DNA of 61,110 bases. It comes from a bacterium. GTDB lineage: Bacteria; Bdellovibrionota_B; Oligoflexia; Silvanigrellales; Silvanigrellaceae. Below are positions 54,697 through 61,110 of the stretch, piece after piece; position 1 is the stretch's first letter; each line of letters opens with the position of its first letter. The notes below the pieces were generated by a model that saw only the letters and a program-made list of their open reading frames with translations, made no database searches and was not told the origin of the DNA. The position numbers and the translations under genes are program-made. The DNA is taken from contig RGDM01000016.1 in assembly GCA_009918675.1 (NCBI GenBank), positions 1-61,110 on the forward strand, in the 5' to 3' direction.

Positions 54697-55950
54697 ATGC
54701 GTGTTCAGACTTTCTACAATCAAAAACCATCTTTGCTCATGCTCGGCGGAGTTCTCTGCGTTCTTGCTGCCCCCGTTGCGCAAGGCTCGGTGCTCCCTCA
54801 GCTGATGCCGATCAATCTGAGTCAAAGCGAAAACCCGGTCGAACTTCTTCCGCAATCTTCACTTTTCGTGACGCAGCCACCTCAGCATCCCGATGCCGGA
54901 CGCTCACTCACTTTCACCGACATCATAGGCCGCGCATTTAATCGCGACGACTTCAATGCACTCTATGGAGCCGGCGCCTTTTCCAGTTGCGAAACTTCGA
55001 GCCGAATCCCATCATTCTTTGAAAAGAACTACAGCAACTTTGTCCACAGCTGCCTCGATGAAATGCGCGGTCGCTCCGCAATTAGCTTCGACGAGCGCTT
55101 TCAGGCCGACCCCAATAACCAAGGGGTTGTGGTTGCGCCGCTCGGCGGACGCATGCAATGGACAAGCATCCGCCAAGGCGCTCGTGAACGTCTTTTACGA
55201 CGCTCTATCAACGACCTTGCACAGAGAAACAAAACCCTGGCAGATATTATTCAGGGGCGAATCTCTTTCGACTTCGGGCTTGGAACATTTTGGAAGACTT
55301 CGACAGCAAACGCGCGAACAAAAAACAACACACCGCGTCTGCGCTATGTTGTTGAAGTCGAAAGTAGCGAGCAAAAATCTCAAAACAAGAAGCAGCCGAT
55401 GGTTGCAAGTATCGGAAAATTGCCCGCAGGCAGCGTGCAAAAAGCAGCTTCGTGGTTAAGCCAAAAACCTGCGCGTGCACGACGTATCCTTAAAGAGGTT
55501 TTTGACTCATCTGAAACAGCTTCAGCCTCATCCGCTTCAGCATCTCCTCCGCTGGCGGCCGCAGAAAATTCACCGCACGACGATAGCACTTTGTCGTCGC
55601 TCAAATACTTATCAAGTCTCGCTGGTCTTACGGATCTCCCATTCACAAAAATGAATATGCGTGCCGAACGTCGGGTGGTTGAGGGGCAAAATCAATTTGC
55701 CTTGCGCGCCACCGAATCGCAGGACCTCTTTTTTGCCGAAATCCCTAATGCAGCGCATGCATCTTCAGGGAATTTAGTTTGGGGTTATAAAATCCCATGG
55801 CAACGCCACGCAATTAATATTCGCGTCGACGAAAGCAGCCAAGAACGCACCACCTCGTACAGCTATAAGATCGACGATTCAAACAAGAGCGACCTGAGCT
55901 TCAACCACAAAAGCAGAGCTGTCAGCGCAGGCTTTGTGATCAGTTTCTGA
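54697..55950 (+). CDS. Exported protein, possible outer-membrane protein
   Basis: 417 residues from the ATG at 54697, after GGAGGAG; the open extension upstream is not used. A signal peptide ends near AQG|SV (about residue 30). I recognise no family. The middle (about 230-300) is Ser/Ala-rich and low in complexity. The end alternates polar and hydrophobic residues and finishes in Phe (GFVISF), which is the outer-membrane beta-barrel sorting pattern. Two cysteines lie in the mature N-terminal region. It is followed by the 6S RNA gene on the other strand. Confidence 0.7.
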   Translation: MRVQTFYNQKPSLLMLGGVLCVLAAPVAQGSVLPQLMPINLSQSENPVELLPQSSLFVTQPPQHPDAGRSLTFTDIIGRAFNRDDFNALYGAGAFSSCETSSRIPSFFEKNYSNFVHSCLDEMRGRSAISFDERFQADPNNQGVVVAPLGGRMQWTSIRQGARERLLRRSINDLAQRNKTLADIIQGRISFDFGLGTFWKTSTANARTKNNTPRLRYVVEVESSEQKSQNKKQPMVASIGKLPAGSVQKAASWLSQKPARARRILKEVFDSSETASASSASASPPLAAAENSPHDDSTLSSLKYLSSLAGLTDLPFTKMNMRAERRVVEGQNQFALRATESQDLFFAEIPNAAHASSGNLVWGYKIPWQRHAINIRVDESSQERTTSYSYKIDDSNKSDLSFNHKSRAVSAGFVISF

Positions 55951-56017
55951 TACGCAGATTCTCAGCCACAGAAGCACATCTAAATTTTTTGCAGTTTAGA
56001 AGAATATTGAACGCAAT

Positions 56018-56044
56018 AAAAAAAAGCGCGGAACTCTCCGCGCT
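56018..56044 (-). terminator. Rho-independent terminator of 6S RNA
   Basis: On the minus strand AGCGCGGA/TCCGCGCT, an 8-bp stem with a 4-nt loop, is followed by eight T. It lies a few nt past the 3' arm of the 6S closing stem. Confidence 0.9.
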
Positions 56045-56049
56045 TCAAA

Positions 56050-56235
56050 GAAACCCCAGGTGAGAGGAAAAAGAGCACAGAGAAACCCACTTTTTTAAAG
56101 TGGGTGCCGCTGTCGAGACTCTTCAGGCTTCCCTCTATCGCACTGAGTCGGAGGGCTTGCACACCGAGTCCGTTTTGGCTCCCGTGTCTTACGTTGTAGG
56201 TTCACCGGCATATTAACCAAGCTCACCTGAGGCCC
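56050..56235 (-). ncRNA. ssrS: 6S RNA (ssrS)
   Basis: About 186 nt on the minus strand. An 11-bp closing stem, CCTCAGGTGAG (56232-56222) with CTCACCTGGGG (56064-56054), holds one G-U pair. Inside are a second pairing (TGCCG with CGGCA), a purine-rich run GAAGCCTGAAGAGTCTCGAC near the position where E. coli 6S has a very similar stretch, and a 3'-bubble hairpin CCCACTTT/AAAGTGGG like the E. coli one. It has its own promoter and terminator. 6S RNA imitates an open promoter and holds sigma-70 RNA polymerase in stationary phase. Boundaries are approximate; ends were inferred from the stem and promoter. Confidence 0.8.
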
Positions 56236-56239
56236 TTTC

Positions 56240-56269
56240 AGTATGGCCTCGCTGCGATCGCCGCGTCAA
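56240..56269 (-). promoter_or_regulatory. ssrS: Sigma-70-type promoter of 6S RNA
   Basis: On the minus strand TTGACG (56269-56264), an 18-nt spacer and CATACT (56245-56240). Transcription would start near 56233-56235, at the 5' arm of the closing stem. Confidence 0.65.
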
Positions 56270-56299
56270 GTGTAATTTTCCGTGAACATGTCTAAAAAA

Positions 56300-56379
56300 T
56301 TGCCGAACTTTTCGACGTCTTTGTCTGTTCGTCAGACAGTCCTCTCAAGTTCCCACACAGCTTGCCGAAACTTTTGACG
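56300..56379 (+). promoter_or_regulatory. Near-direct repeats upstream of the sigma-54 activator
   Basis: TTGCCGAACTTTTCGACG (56300-56317) and TTGCCGAAACTTTTGACG (56362-56379) match apart from two single-base indels and start 62 bp apart, about six helical turns. They are placed as a pair of operators before the activator gene at 56403. Confidence 0.45.
56322..56338. promoter_or_regulatory. Inverted repeat between the direct repeats
   Basis: TGTCTG and CAGACA form a 6-bp perfect dyad with a 5-nt centre, lying between the two direct repeats. It could be a separate operator or part of the same control region. Confidence 0.35.
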
Positions 56380-56402
56380 GGCTTCATTCAAGGAGGGTTC
56401 GC

Positions 56403-57989
56403 ATGGCCGAAGCTGGAAATGTAATGAATTACGAGGAGTTCGAGAGACTTCATGTGGTTCGCCGGTTGCGGCAAATTGTAGGTAACTGGTGGAAAGTCCA
56501 GCTGAACTTTACAGACGCGCGAGGATTCCTCCGCGGCGTCCCTCAAGGCAAGTTTTTCAACCCTACAAATAAAGTCTGTGCGTTTATCACGCAAAACAAT
56601 GAAGGCTTCAAAGATTGTATGGGCACGGCCCGACAAACAACTTTTGCAAACAGTGAATCCTCGGGCGCACGGGCAGGCACATGCCACGCAGGCTTCAGCA
56701 CGCTCACAATTCCTTTGCGTATTGACGGCAAATACATGGGTTGCTTGTTTGCCGATGGCTTTCTGATGCAAGAAACCGCTGATGAGCAAAAGCGCCAACT
56801 GCGCACCTACCTCAAAGGCAAATTCCCCAACGATGCTCAGTCTCTTGAAAACCATATCGACTCGCTCCCCGTGATGAGCAGAAAAGAGCTTGAGTACCTG
56901 ACAGAGCTTGTAGATGTGGTGATTGAAGAAGTTGTCACTTTGCGCAAAACACTCAGCGAATCGGGCGAACGCCTCGAAGCTCTCTCGCAAGAATTAAGCG
57001 ACAAATGGGACTTTGGTAAAATGGTTGGACGCTCGGCCCCCATGGTGCGTCTGTTTAAATTGCTCACTAAAGTTTGTGAATCAGATGCAACCATTTTAAT
57101 TACCGGTGAAAACGGAACAGGAAAGGAAGGCATTGCTCGTGCCATTCACTTCAATTCAAAACGCAAGAAACAAAACTTTGTTGTGCAAAACTGCGGCGCC
57201 TTGAATGACAATCTCCTTGAATCAGAACTTTTTGGCCACGTGAAGGGCTCTTTTACAAGCGCTATCAAAGATAAAAAAGGTCTCTTTGAACTTGCCGACA
57301 AAGGCACACTTTTCCTCGACGAAATCGGCGACACTTCACCCGCCATGCAGGTGAAGCTGCTGCGAGTTTTGCAAGAGGGAACATTCATCCCCGTGGGTGG
57401 CACTGAACAAAAGAAAGTTGATGTGCGCATCCTGGCAGCAACCAACAAAAATCTCGAGCAGATGGTCAAAGACGGAACCTTCCGAGAAGACCTTTACTAT
57501 CGTCTAAACGTGATTCCGGTCAGGGTTCCACCACTGCGTGAACGTAAGGAAGACATTCCACTTCTTGTAAATAAATTTCTCGACGACTACTCAATCGCCA
57601 CCAACGCACCGCGCAAAAAAATGGCGAGAGAATGCCTTGAAAAACTTGAGATGCACGACTGGCCAGGAAATGTTCGCGAGCTCCAAAATGAGGTGGAACG
57701 CCTCTGTGTACTTGCCGGTGGAGATGCAGAAATTGATGGCGAATTGCTCTCCGACCGCGTCCGTTCTAAGAAGGAAGAAAAATTCCCTGGCCTACGGGTT
57801 GATGGTAAGCTCAAAGACGCAATCGAAGAACTCGAGCGCAAAATGATTTACGACTGCTTGATCCGTGAAAATTGGAACAAGTCGCGTGCGGCTAAGATTC
57901 TCGGCATCAGCCGTGCAGGCTTGATCATGAAATGCGAAAAGTTTGAGCTCGATAAACACGACGACTACAAAAAAGCCTCAGGGGAGTAG
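56403..57989 (+). CDS. PocR-type sigma-54-dependent activator
   Basis: 528 residues, ATG after AGGAGGG. The N-terminal about 180 residues form a PocR sensory domain, with its Cys/His cluster (VCAFIT, KDCMG, AGTCHAGF) and IPLRIDGKYMGCLFADGFL. A helical linker leads to the AAA+ domain: Walker A GENGTGKE (about 235-242), the sigma-54 contact loop GSFTSA (282-287; usual form GAFTGA) and Walker B LFLDEIGD. A C-terminal Fis-type HTH follows (NKSRAAKILGISRAGLIMK). It should switch on -24/-12 promoters in response to a ligand or redox change. The gene lies beside the 6S RNA and 3 nt upstream of the ArsR-rhodanese gene. Confidence 0.9.
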   Translation: MAEAGNVMNYEEFERLHVVRRLRQIVGNWWKVQLNFTDARGFLRGVPQGKFFNPTNKVCAFITQNNEGFKDCMGTARQTTFANSESSGARAGTCHAGFSTLTIPLRIDGKYMGCLFADGFLMQETADEQKRQLRTYLKGKFPNDAQSLENHIDSLPVMSRKELEYLTELVDVVIEEVVTLRKTLSESGERLEALSQELSDKWDFGKMVGRSAPMVRLFKLLTKVCESDATILITGENGTGKEGIARAIHFNSKRKKQNFVVQNCGALNDNLLESELFGHVKGSFTSAIKDKKGLFELADKGTLFLDEIGDTSPAMQVKLLRVLQEGTFIPVGGTEQKKVDVRILAATNKNLEQMVKDGTFREDLYYRLNVIPVRVPPLRERKEDIPLLVNKFLDDYSIATNAPRKKMARECLEKLEMHDWPGNVRELQNEVERLCVLAGGDAEIDGELLSDRVRSKKEEKFPGLRVDGKLKDAIEELERKMIYDCLIRENWNKSRAAKILGISRAGLIMKCEKFELDKHDDYKKASGE

Positions 57990-57992
57990 CGA

Positions 57993-58742
57993 GTGGCTCA
58001 AAGGGCCAAAAACTCAAAAAGGCAAAATGCTTCGGTTGAGGAGTCGCGAGAACTCCTCAATTCGTATTTGGCAAATACCGCATTGATGTTGTCGACACCC
58101 GTGCGTCTTGCACTACTCACCACTCTCGTTCAGGCCCCCAGAAGCGTGGAAGAGCTTGCCGAAACCACCGGTCAATCCATGGCCAACGTGTCTCAACATC
58201 TTGCCAAGCTCAAAAACGCTCACCTGGTGCAATCCGAGAAAAAAGGCATTCAAAGAGTCTACACCCTCGCTTCACCCCTGGTGCAAAAGGTGGTTGTGGC
58301 ACTTCAGGAACTTGCTCGGGAAATTTCAAGCGAAGTGGTTAGGGCCGAAGCGGCGCTTGTTGCTCCCGAACTCCGAGCGCACGTGAGCCTAAACAACGTG
58401 CTTGCAGATGTTGCTGAAAATCGTGCTGAACTCATTGATGTCCGAACCAGCCATGAGCAAACTTCAACCCCAGTCGAATTTGCACTCAGAATTCCGGTTG
58501 AAGATGAAAGCGATTTGAAAAAAGTTCTTAAGGCAGCATCTAAAAACAAACCAGTTTATGTTTTTTGCCGCGGCGCTTACTGCATCACTGCATCCCGCAC
58601 CGCCGAATTCCTCCGCGAAAACGGCATTCAGGCCTGGTGCTTGCGTGAAACTGCTGTTGAGTTTTCGCTCGCATCACCGAATTCAAAATTATCCAAGCAG
58701 AAACAGCCCAAACGAAATGCTGGAGAGAATGAAGCAAAATGA
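57993..58742 (+). CDS. ArsR-family regulator fused to rhodanese domain
   Basis: 249 residues from a GTG after AGGGGAG. The winged-helix ArsR domain is at about 15-105 (TPVRLALLTTLVQAPRSVEELA, NVSQHLAKLK). A rhodanese domain follows at about 130-220, with catalytic loop CRGAYC after VYVF and the expected DVRT entry. Such fusions sense sulfane sulfur and control sulfur-related genes. It overlaps the lipoprotein gene at 58739 by 4 nt. The sulfur-transport genes at 59890-61110 lie just downstream on the other strand. Confidence 0.9.
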   Translation: MAQRAKNSKRQNASVEESRELLNSYLANTALMLSTPVRLALLTTLVQAPRSVEELAETTGQSMANVSQHLAKLKNAHLVQSEKKGIQRVYTLASPLVQKVVVALQELAREISSEVVRAEAALVAPELRAHVSLNNVLADVAENRAELIDVRTSHEQTSTPVEFALRIPVEDESDLKKVLKAASKNKPVYVFCRGAYCITASRTAEFLRENGIQAWCLRETAVEFSLASPNSKLSKQKQPKRNAGENEAK

Positions 58743-59827
58743 AAATAAATCATCTTTGTTTTTCGCTTGCGCTCACCTTTTTTTCGCTCAGTGCTTGTCA
58801 ACTTATCAGTGGAAAAAGCCAACTCCGGAGTGATTCCTCTGAACAAGAGGAGAAAGCCCTTGCAGATACTATCGCGCTCGGACTCAGCTATCCCTACGAG
58901 CGTGAATCGGGTTCCTATCTCTTTGTGAATGGCACTCCATACCCCTACGAATTTTTGGGCAAAGATCCACTGACAGATGGAACAATCCGAGTTGCTGGAA
59001 AGGTGATTCAGGTCGACAGATTTCTTGCCGATCTTGAACGCAGCAAAAAACAAAGCAAACCTGAACCAATGAGCAAGCGAACACCCATCATCGCCTATGG
59101 TTCAAACGCTGCTGTGAGCGCACTCAAAAGAAAATTCATGAGCGAGAAATTTGCCCGAGGTTGGGCAATTATTCCTGTACTCAAAGGCGCAATGAAGAAT
59201 TTCGAAGTTGTACATGCCGCCCATTTTGTTCCGGTCAACGGCAGTTTTCCAGCCGGAATTGCATATAATTCTGGTGCAGAAAGTGAAGTCTGGATGACAT
59301 TCCTCGACGCAACTGAAATGGAGCGCATGCACACATCGGAAGGCATTGATGCCGATTCTCCCGAGTCTTGGTATTCGTATGGGCGTCTCGACAACGTAAC
59401 AATTCAAATTCCCGGCTGGCGCGAGCTCAATTCTGCTTTTGTTTACATCGACAACTACGGCGCTTTGAAGGTTCAGGGCAAAATCGCTGCTTTGGCCAAG
59501 GTTCCCGGGGCAACACGCTCGCCCAAAGTGAGCATGGAGGCAGCTCTCAACTCGGTGGAAGAACTAATTCAAAAGATCCCGGTTTCAAACGATGCGACAA
59601 GCAAATGCAGCAAGTGGAAAGCCGTTGAAAAGCGGCTTTGCGAGAATATTGTTGACCCGTGTGCACGAGACGATCGCACGTTGGCTCTGCTGAAAGACAA
59701 ACGAGTTGAATTTTGGAGCCTGCCTGAGGGCAGTGGAGTTAAATACACACGCCTCGCAGGCTCTGATAAGGCGGGCCATCCAAAGGCATTTCCTGAATCG
59801 ATGCGCTGCCTGCGCTCTGGAAATTAA
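58739..59827 (+). CDS. Lipoprotein, possible gamma-glutamylcyclotransferase-like fold
   Basis: 362 residues. Lipobox LSAC at about residue 20. The region 115-250 begins TPIIAYGSN, the YGSN motif of the GGCT/AIG2 fold. It also has an HFVPVNGSFPAGIAYN strand, MERMHTSEG (like LxxLDxxEG) and a later AFVYI strand. That fold usually cleaves gamma-glutamyl bonds or acts on cyclic peptides, in the cytoplasm. Here it would be exported. A C-terminal part with four cysteines (CSKW, LCEN, DPCAR, MRCL) is not recognised. The assignment is tentative. Confidence 0.6.
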   Translation: MKINHLCFSLALTFFSLSACQLISGKSQLRSDSSEQEEKALADTIALGLSYPYERESGSYLFVNGTPYPYEFLGKDPLTDGTIRVAGKVIQVDRFLADLERSKKQSKPEPMSKRTPIIAYGSNAAVSALKRKFMSEKFARGWAIIPVLKGAMKNFEVVHAAHFVPVNGSFPAGIAYNSGAESEVWMTFLDATEMERMHTSEGIDADSPESWYSYGRLDNVTIQIPGWRELNSAFVYIDNYGALKVQGKIAALAKVPGATRSPKVSMEAALNSVEELIQKIPVSNDATSKCSKWKAVEKRLCENIVDPCARDDRTLALLKDKRVEFWSLPEGSGVKYTRLAGSDKAGHPKAFPESMRCLRSGN

Positions 59828-59889
59828 AACGAATTGCAGGGCAGCCAAAAACGTTTTGCTTCAATACGCACTTGTTATGAAATTAAGAT

Positions 59890-60339
59890 TTAACGCGCCC
59901 GGGCGTGTTTGAAGCGCTCATAAACCGCAAAAATGTAAAATCCTGCCAACATTGCGGCTGTGAAAATCACCACGCTTGGGTTCAGACTGGCAAGTGAAAC
60001 AATTGCAGGACCTGGGCAGAATCCGGCCATTCCCCAGCCGACACCAAAAAGAACAGCGCCCAATTTTGCCTGCATTGGGAAATCAAATCCCGGCCGCGGG
60101 AGATGGTTCCAATCAGCATCCAACAATGGCTTCTTCATCCGCCAGAGCATTTGATTTGCGATGGCGTAAACTGCGATTGCCCCCGCCATGACAAACATCA
60201 GTGCTGGTTTCCATTCTCCCAAGATATCCAGGAAACCCCTCACATTCGCAGGATTCAACATTCCCGCAACCCCAAGTCCAACCGCAAACACTGCTCCAGA
60301 CAACAGAGCCAAAATCGAACGTGACATCGTTGAATTCAT
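59890..60339 (-). CDS. YeeE/YedE-family transporter half (GFCPGP part)
   Basis: 149 residues from the ATG at 60339, with GGAGG upstream. About four membrane helices and the motif GWGMAGFCPGPAIVSL, the second half-signature of YeeE/YedE (thiosulfate-type) transporters. The preceding gene has the first half. Two-gene forms of this transporter are known. A longer open frame to 60636 runs through the partner gene and is not used. Confidence 0.85.
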   Translation of the reverse strand: MNSTMSRSILALLSGAVFAVGLGVAGMLNPANVRGFLDILGEWKPALMFVMAGAIAVYAIANQMLWRMKKPLLDADWNHLPRPGFDFPMQAKLGAVLFGVGWGMAGFCPGPAIVSLASLNPSVVIFTAAMLAGFYIFAVYERFKHARAR

Positions 60340-60341
60340 GT

Positions 60342-60794
60342 TCAGTTGCCTCCCGCACTCTTGATCAACACATTTGCCACCGCAACAGCCAACATGCCCG
60401 CCGCAATGAAGGTGACCGTGGCAATAACGCTGCGTCCTGAAAAGCGCGCAATTCCACAAATTCCGTGCCCACTTGTGCAACCCCATCCCATGCGAGTTCC
60501 AATTCCCACCAACAAACCAGCGGCAATCAAAAGCACAGGGTTTGACGATACCATTGCTGCATCTTTGAAGATGTGAGTGAACTGTGCGAGCAAAACTCCC
60601 CCAAGAATCATCCCAACAATGAAAAACGCACGCCAAACAAATTCTTCAGCTTGTACATTGCGTGCTTTCGGGTTGAAAAGCAGGGTCACAAAGGTTCCAG
60701 CAATTCCGCTGATGCCCATGATGCGACCATTAAAAATCAACAGAAGTGCTGCGGCCAAACCAATGATCAAACCGCCATAAAATGCCATCATCAT
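60342..60794 (-). CDS. YeeE/YedE-family transporter half (GCTSGHG part)
   Basis: 150 residues. The ATG at 60794 overlaps the TauE stop (ATGA); two more in-frame ATGs follow at once. About four helices and the sulfur-binding motif GWGCTSGHGICGIARFSGRS, whose Cys residues hold the substrate in YeeE. Together with the next gene (2 nt on) it should form one transporter for thiosulfate or another sulfur compound. Confidence 0.88.
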   Translation of the reverse strand: MMMAFYGGLIIGLAAALLLIFNGRIMGISGIAGTFVTLLFNPKARNVQAEEFVWRAFFIVGMILGGVLLAQFTHIFKDAAMVSSNPVLLIAAGLLVGIGTRMGWGCTSGHGICGIARFSGRSVIATVTFIAAGMLAVAVANVLIKSAGGN

Positions 60795-61110
60795 TTTAAA
60801 AGCGTCTCCTTTAATAAAATGAAAGTTCCCATCATCAAGACAAACCATCCAAACGCTGGTTTCAATTTCTCACTTTCAATTTTTCGAGCCAAAAGATTTC
60901 CCAAAAGCATCCCAAGAAGCGCGCATCCAGTGACAGCGAATAAAATATTCCAATCAATCGACACCCCTCCGCTGAGCGAACCCAAGAATCCGGTCAGTGA
61001 ATTGACCGCAATAATGGCAAGCGACGTGCCAACTGCAATCTTCATCTCAAGACCAATAAGAACAACCAATGCTGGGACAATTAGAAACCCACCACCTGCG
61101 CCAACAAAAC
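60791..61110 (-). CDS. TauE/SafE-family permease, partial (5' end missing)
   Basis: Open to the right edge, 105 residues plus stop visible. The sequence GAGGGFLIVPALVVL, KIAVGTSLAIIAVNSLTGFLG and FAVTGCALLGMLLGN is the second half of a TauE/SafE permease, a family that exports sulfite, sulfoacetate or similar anions. The stop overlaps the start of the YeeE-type gene, so the three genes form one operon. The N-terminal half and true start lie outside the window. Confidence 0.88.
   Translation of the reverse strand, partial: FVGAGGGFLIVPALVVLIGLEMKIAVGTSLAIIAVNSLTGFLGSLSGGVSIDWNILFAVTGCALLGMLLGNLLARKIESEKLKPAFGWFVLMMGTFILLKETLLK

Noticed and set aside
56086..56105. Hairpin CCCACTTT/AAAGTGGG as a terminator of the 54697 gene
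   Set aside because: No T-run follows on the plus strand, and the hairpin falls inside the 6S RNA at the position of its 3'-bubble hairpin.
60340..60636. Extension of the YeeE-type gene upstream
   Set aside because: The frame runs through the partner gene, which has the GCTSGHG motif in its own frame; GGAGG supports the start at 60339.

Overview
The window is chromosomal DNA of a Gram-negative, aerobically respiring bacterium, at roughly 50% G+C by eye. Supporting signs are many Sec lipoproteins, a large lipoprotein subtilase, alternative complex III next to a caa3 oxidase, the futalosine-pathway menaquinone enzyme MqnA, a sigma-54 activator and 6S RNA. The mix resembles the former delta-proteobacteria, most likely the Bdellovibrionota. 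That assignment is inference from gene content, with moderate confidence. Genes are densely packed, and many overlap by 4 nt (ATGA).

Layout. 1-2627 (minus): 3'-terminal part of a FAD/Fe-S D-lactate dehydrogenase, cut by the left edge. 2701-7391: an AmpG-like permease, a secreted Pro/Gly/Tyr-repeat protein, a PLP aminotransferase whose 3' end overlaps it, and two lipoproteins, one behind a sigma-54-like promoter. 7438-7514: tRNA-His. 7698-15324: a four-gene run of ketoacyl synthase, methyltransferase, glycosyltransferase and a full-length ABCC (MRP-like) transporter; this is the most unusual locus here. 15366-19083: a Cys-rich anchored protein, heme O synthase CtaB, a two-gene ABC-2 transporter and a SCO protein. 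19294-32004: one long respiratory operon, actABCDEF, a small membrane protein, a second SCO, then coxBAC and subunit IV, closed by a bidirectional terminator. Together these would carry electrons from menaquinol through alternative complex III to an A2-type caa3 oxidase, with heme O and copper delivery encoded just upstream.

32080-36039: fabH (minus), then recN-mqnA (plus). 36021-48160 (minus): lipoprotein subtilase, TPR protein, rluD, a HTH protein, a MinD/FlhG-like ATPase, a TPR lipoprotein and rsmD. 48199-55950: an unknown membrane protein, a class IV aminotransferase, a FAD-dependent lipoprotein overlapping a single-domain response regulator, cobT with a 2Fe-2S ferredoxin, and an exported protein with a possible beta-barrel end. 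56018-56269 (minus): 6S RNA with its own promoter and terminator. 56403-59827: a PocR-type sigma-54 activator, an ArsR-rhodanese regulator and a lipoprotein with a possible gamma-glutamylcyclotransferase-like fold. 59890-61110 (minus): a split YeeE/YedE pair and a TauE/SafE permease cut by the right edge, a likely sulfur-compound transport module.

The only gene-free stretches longer than 300 nt are 7392-7697 (tRNA-His with its signals) and 55951-56402 (6S RNA and regulatory repeats). Functions are assigned by reading motifs by eye, with no database search.
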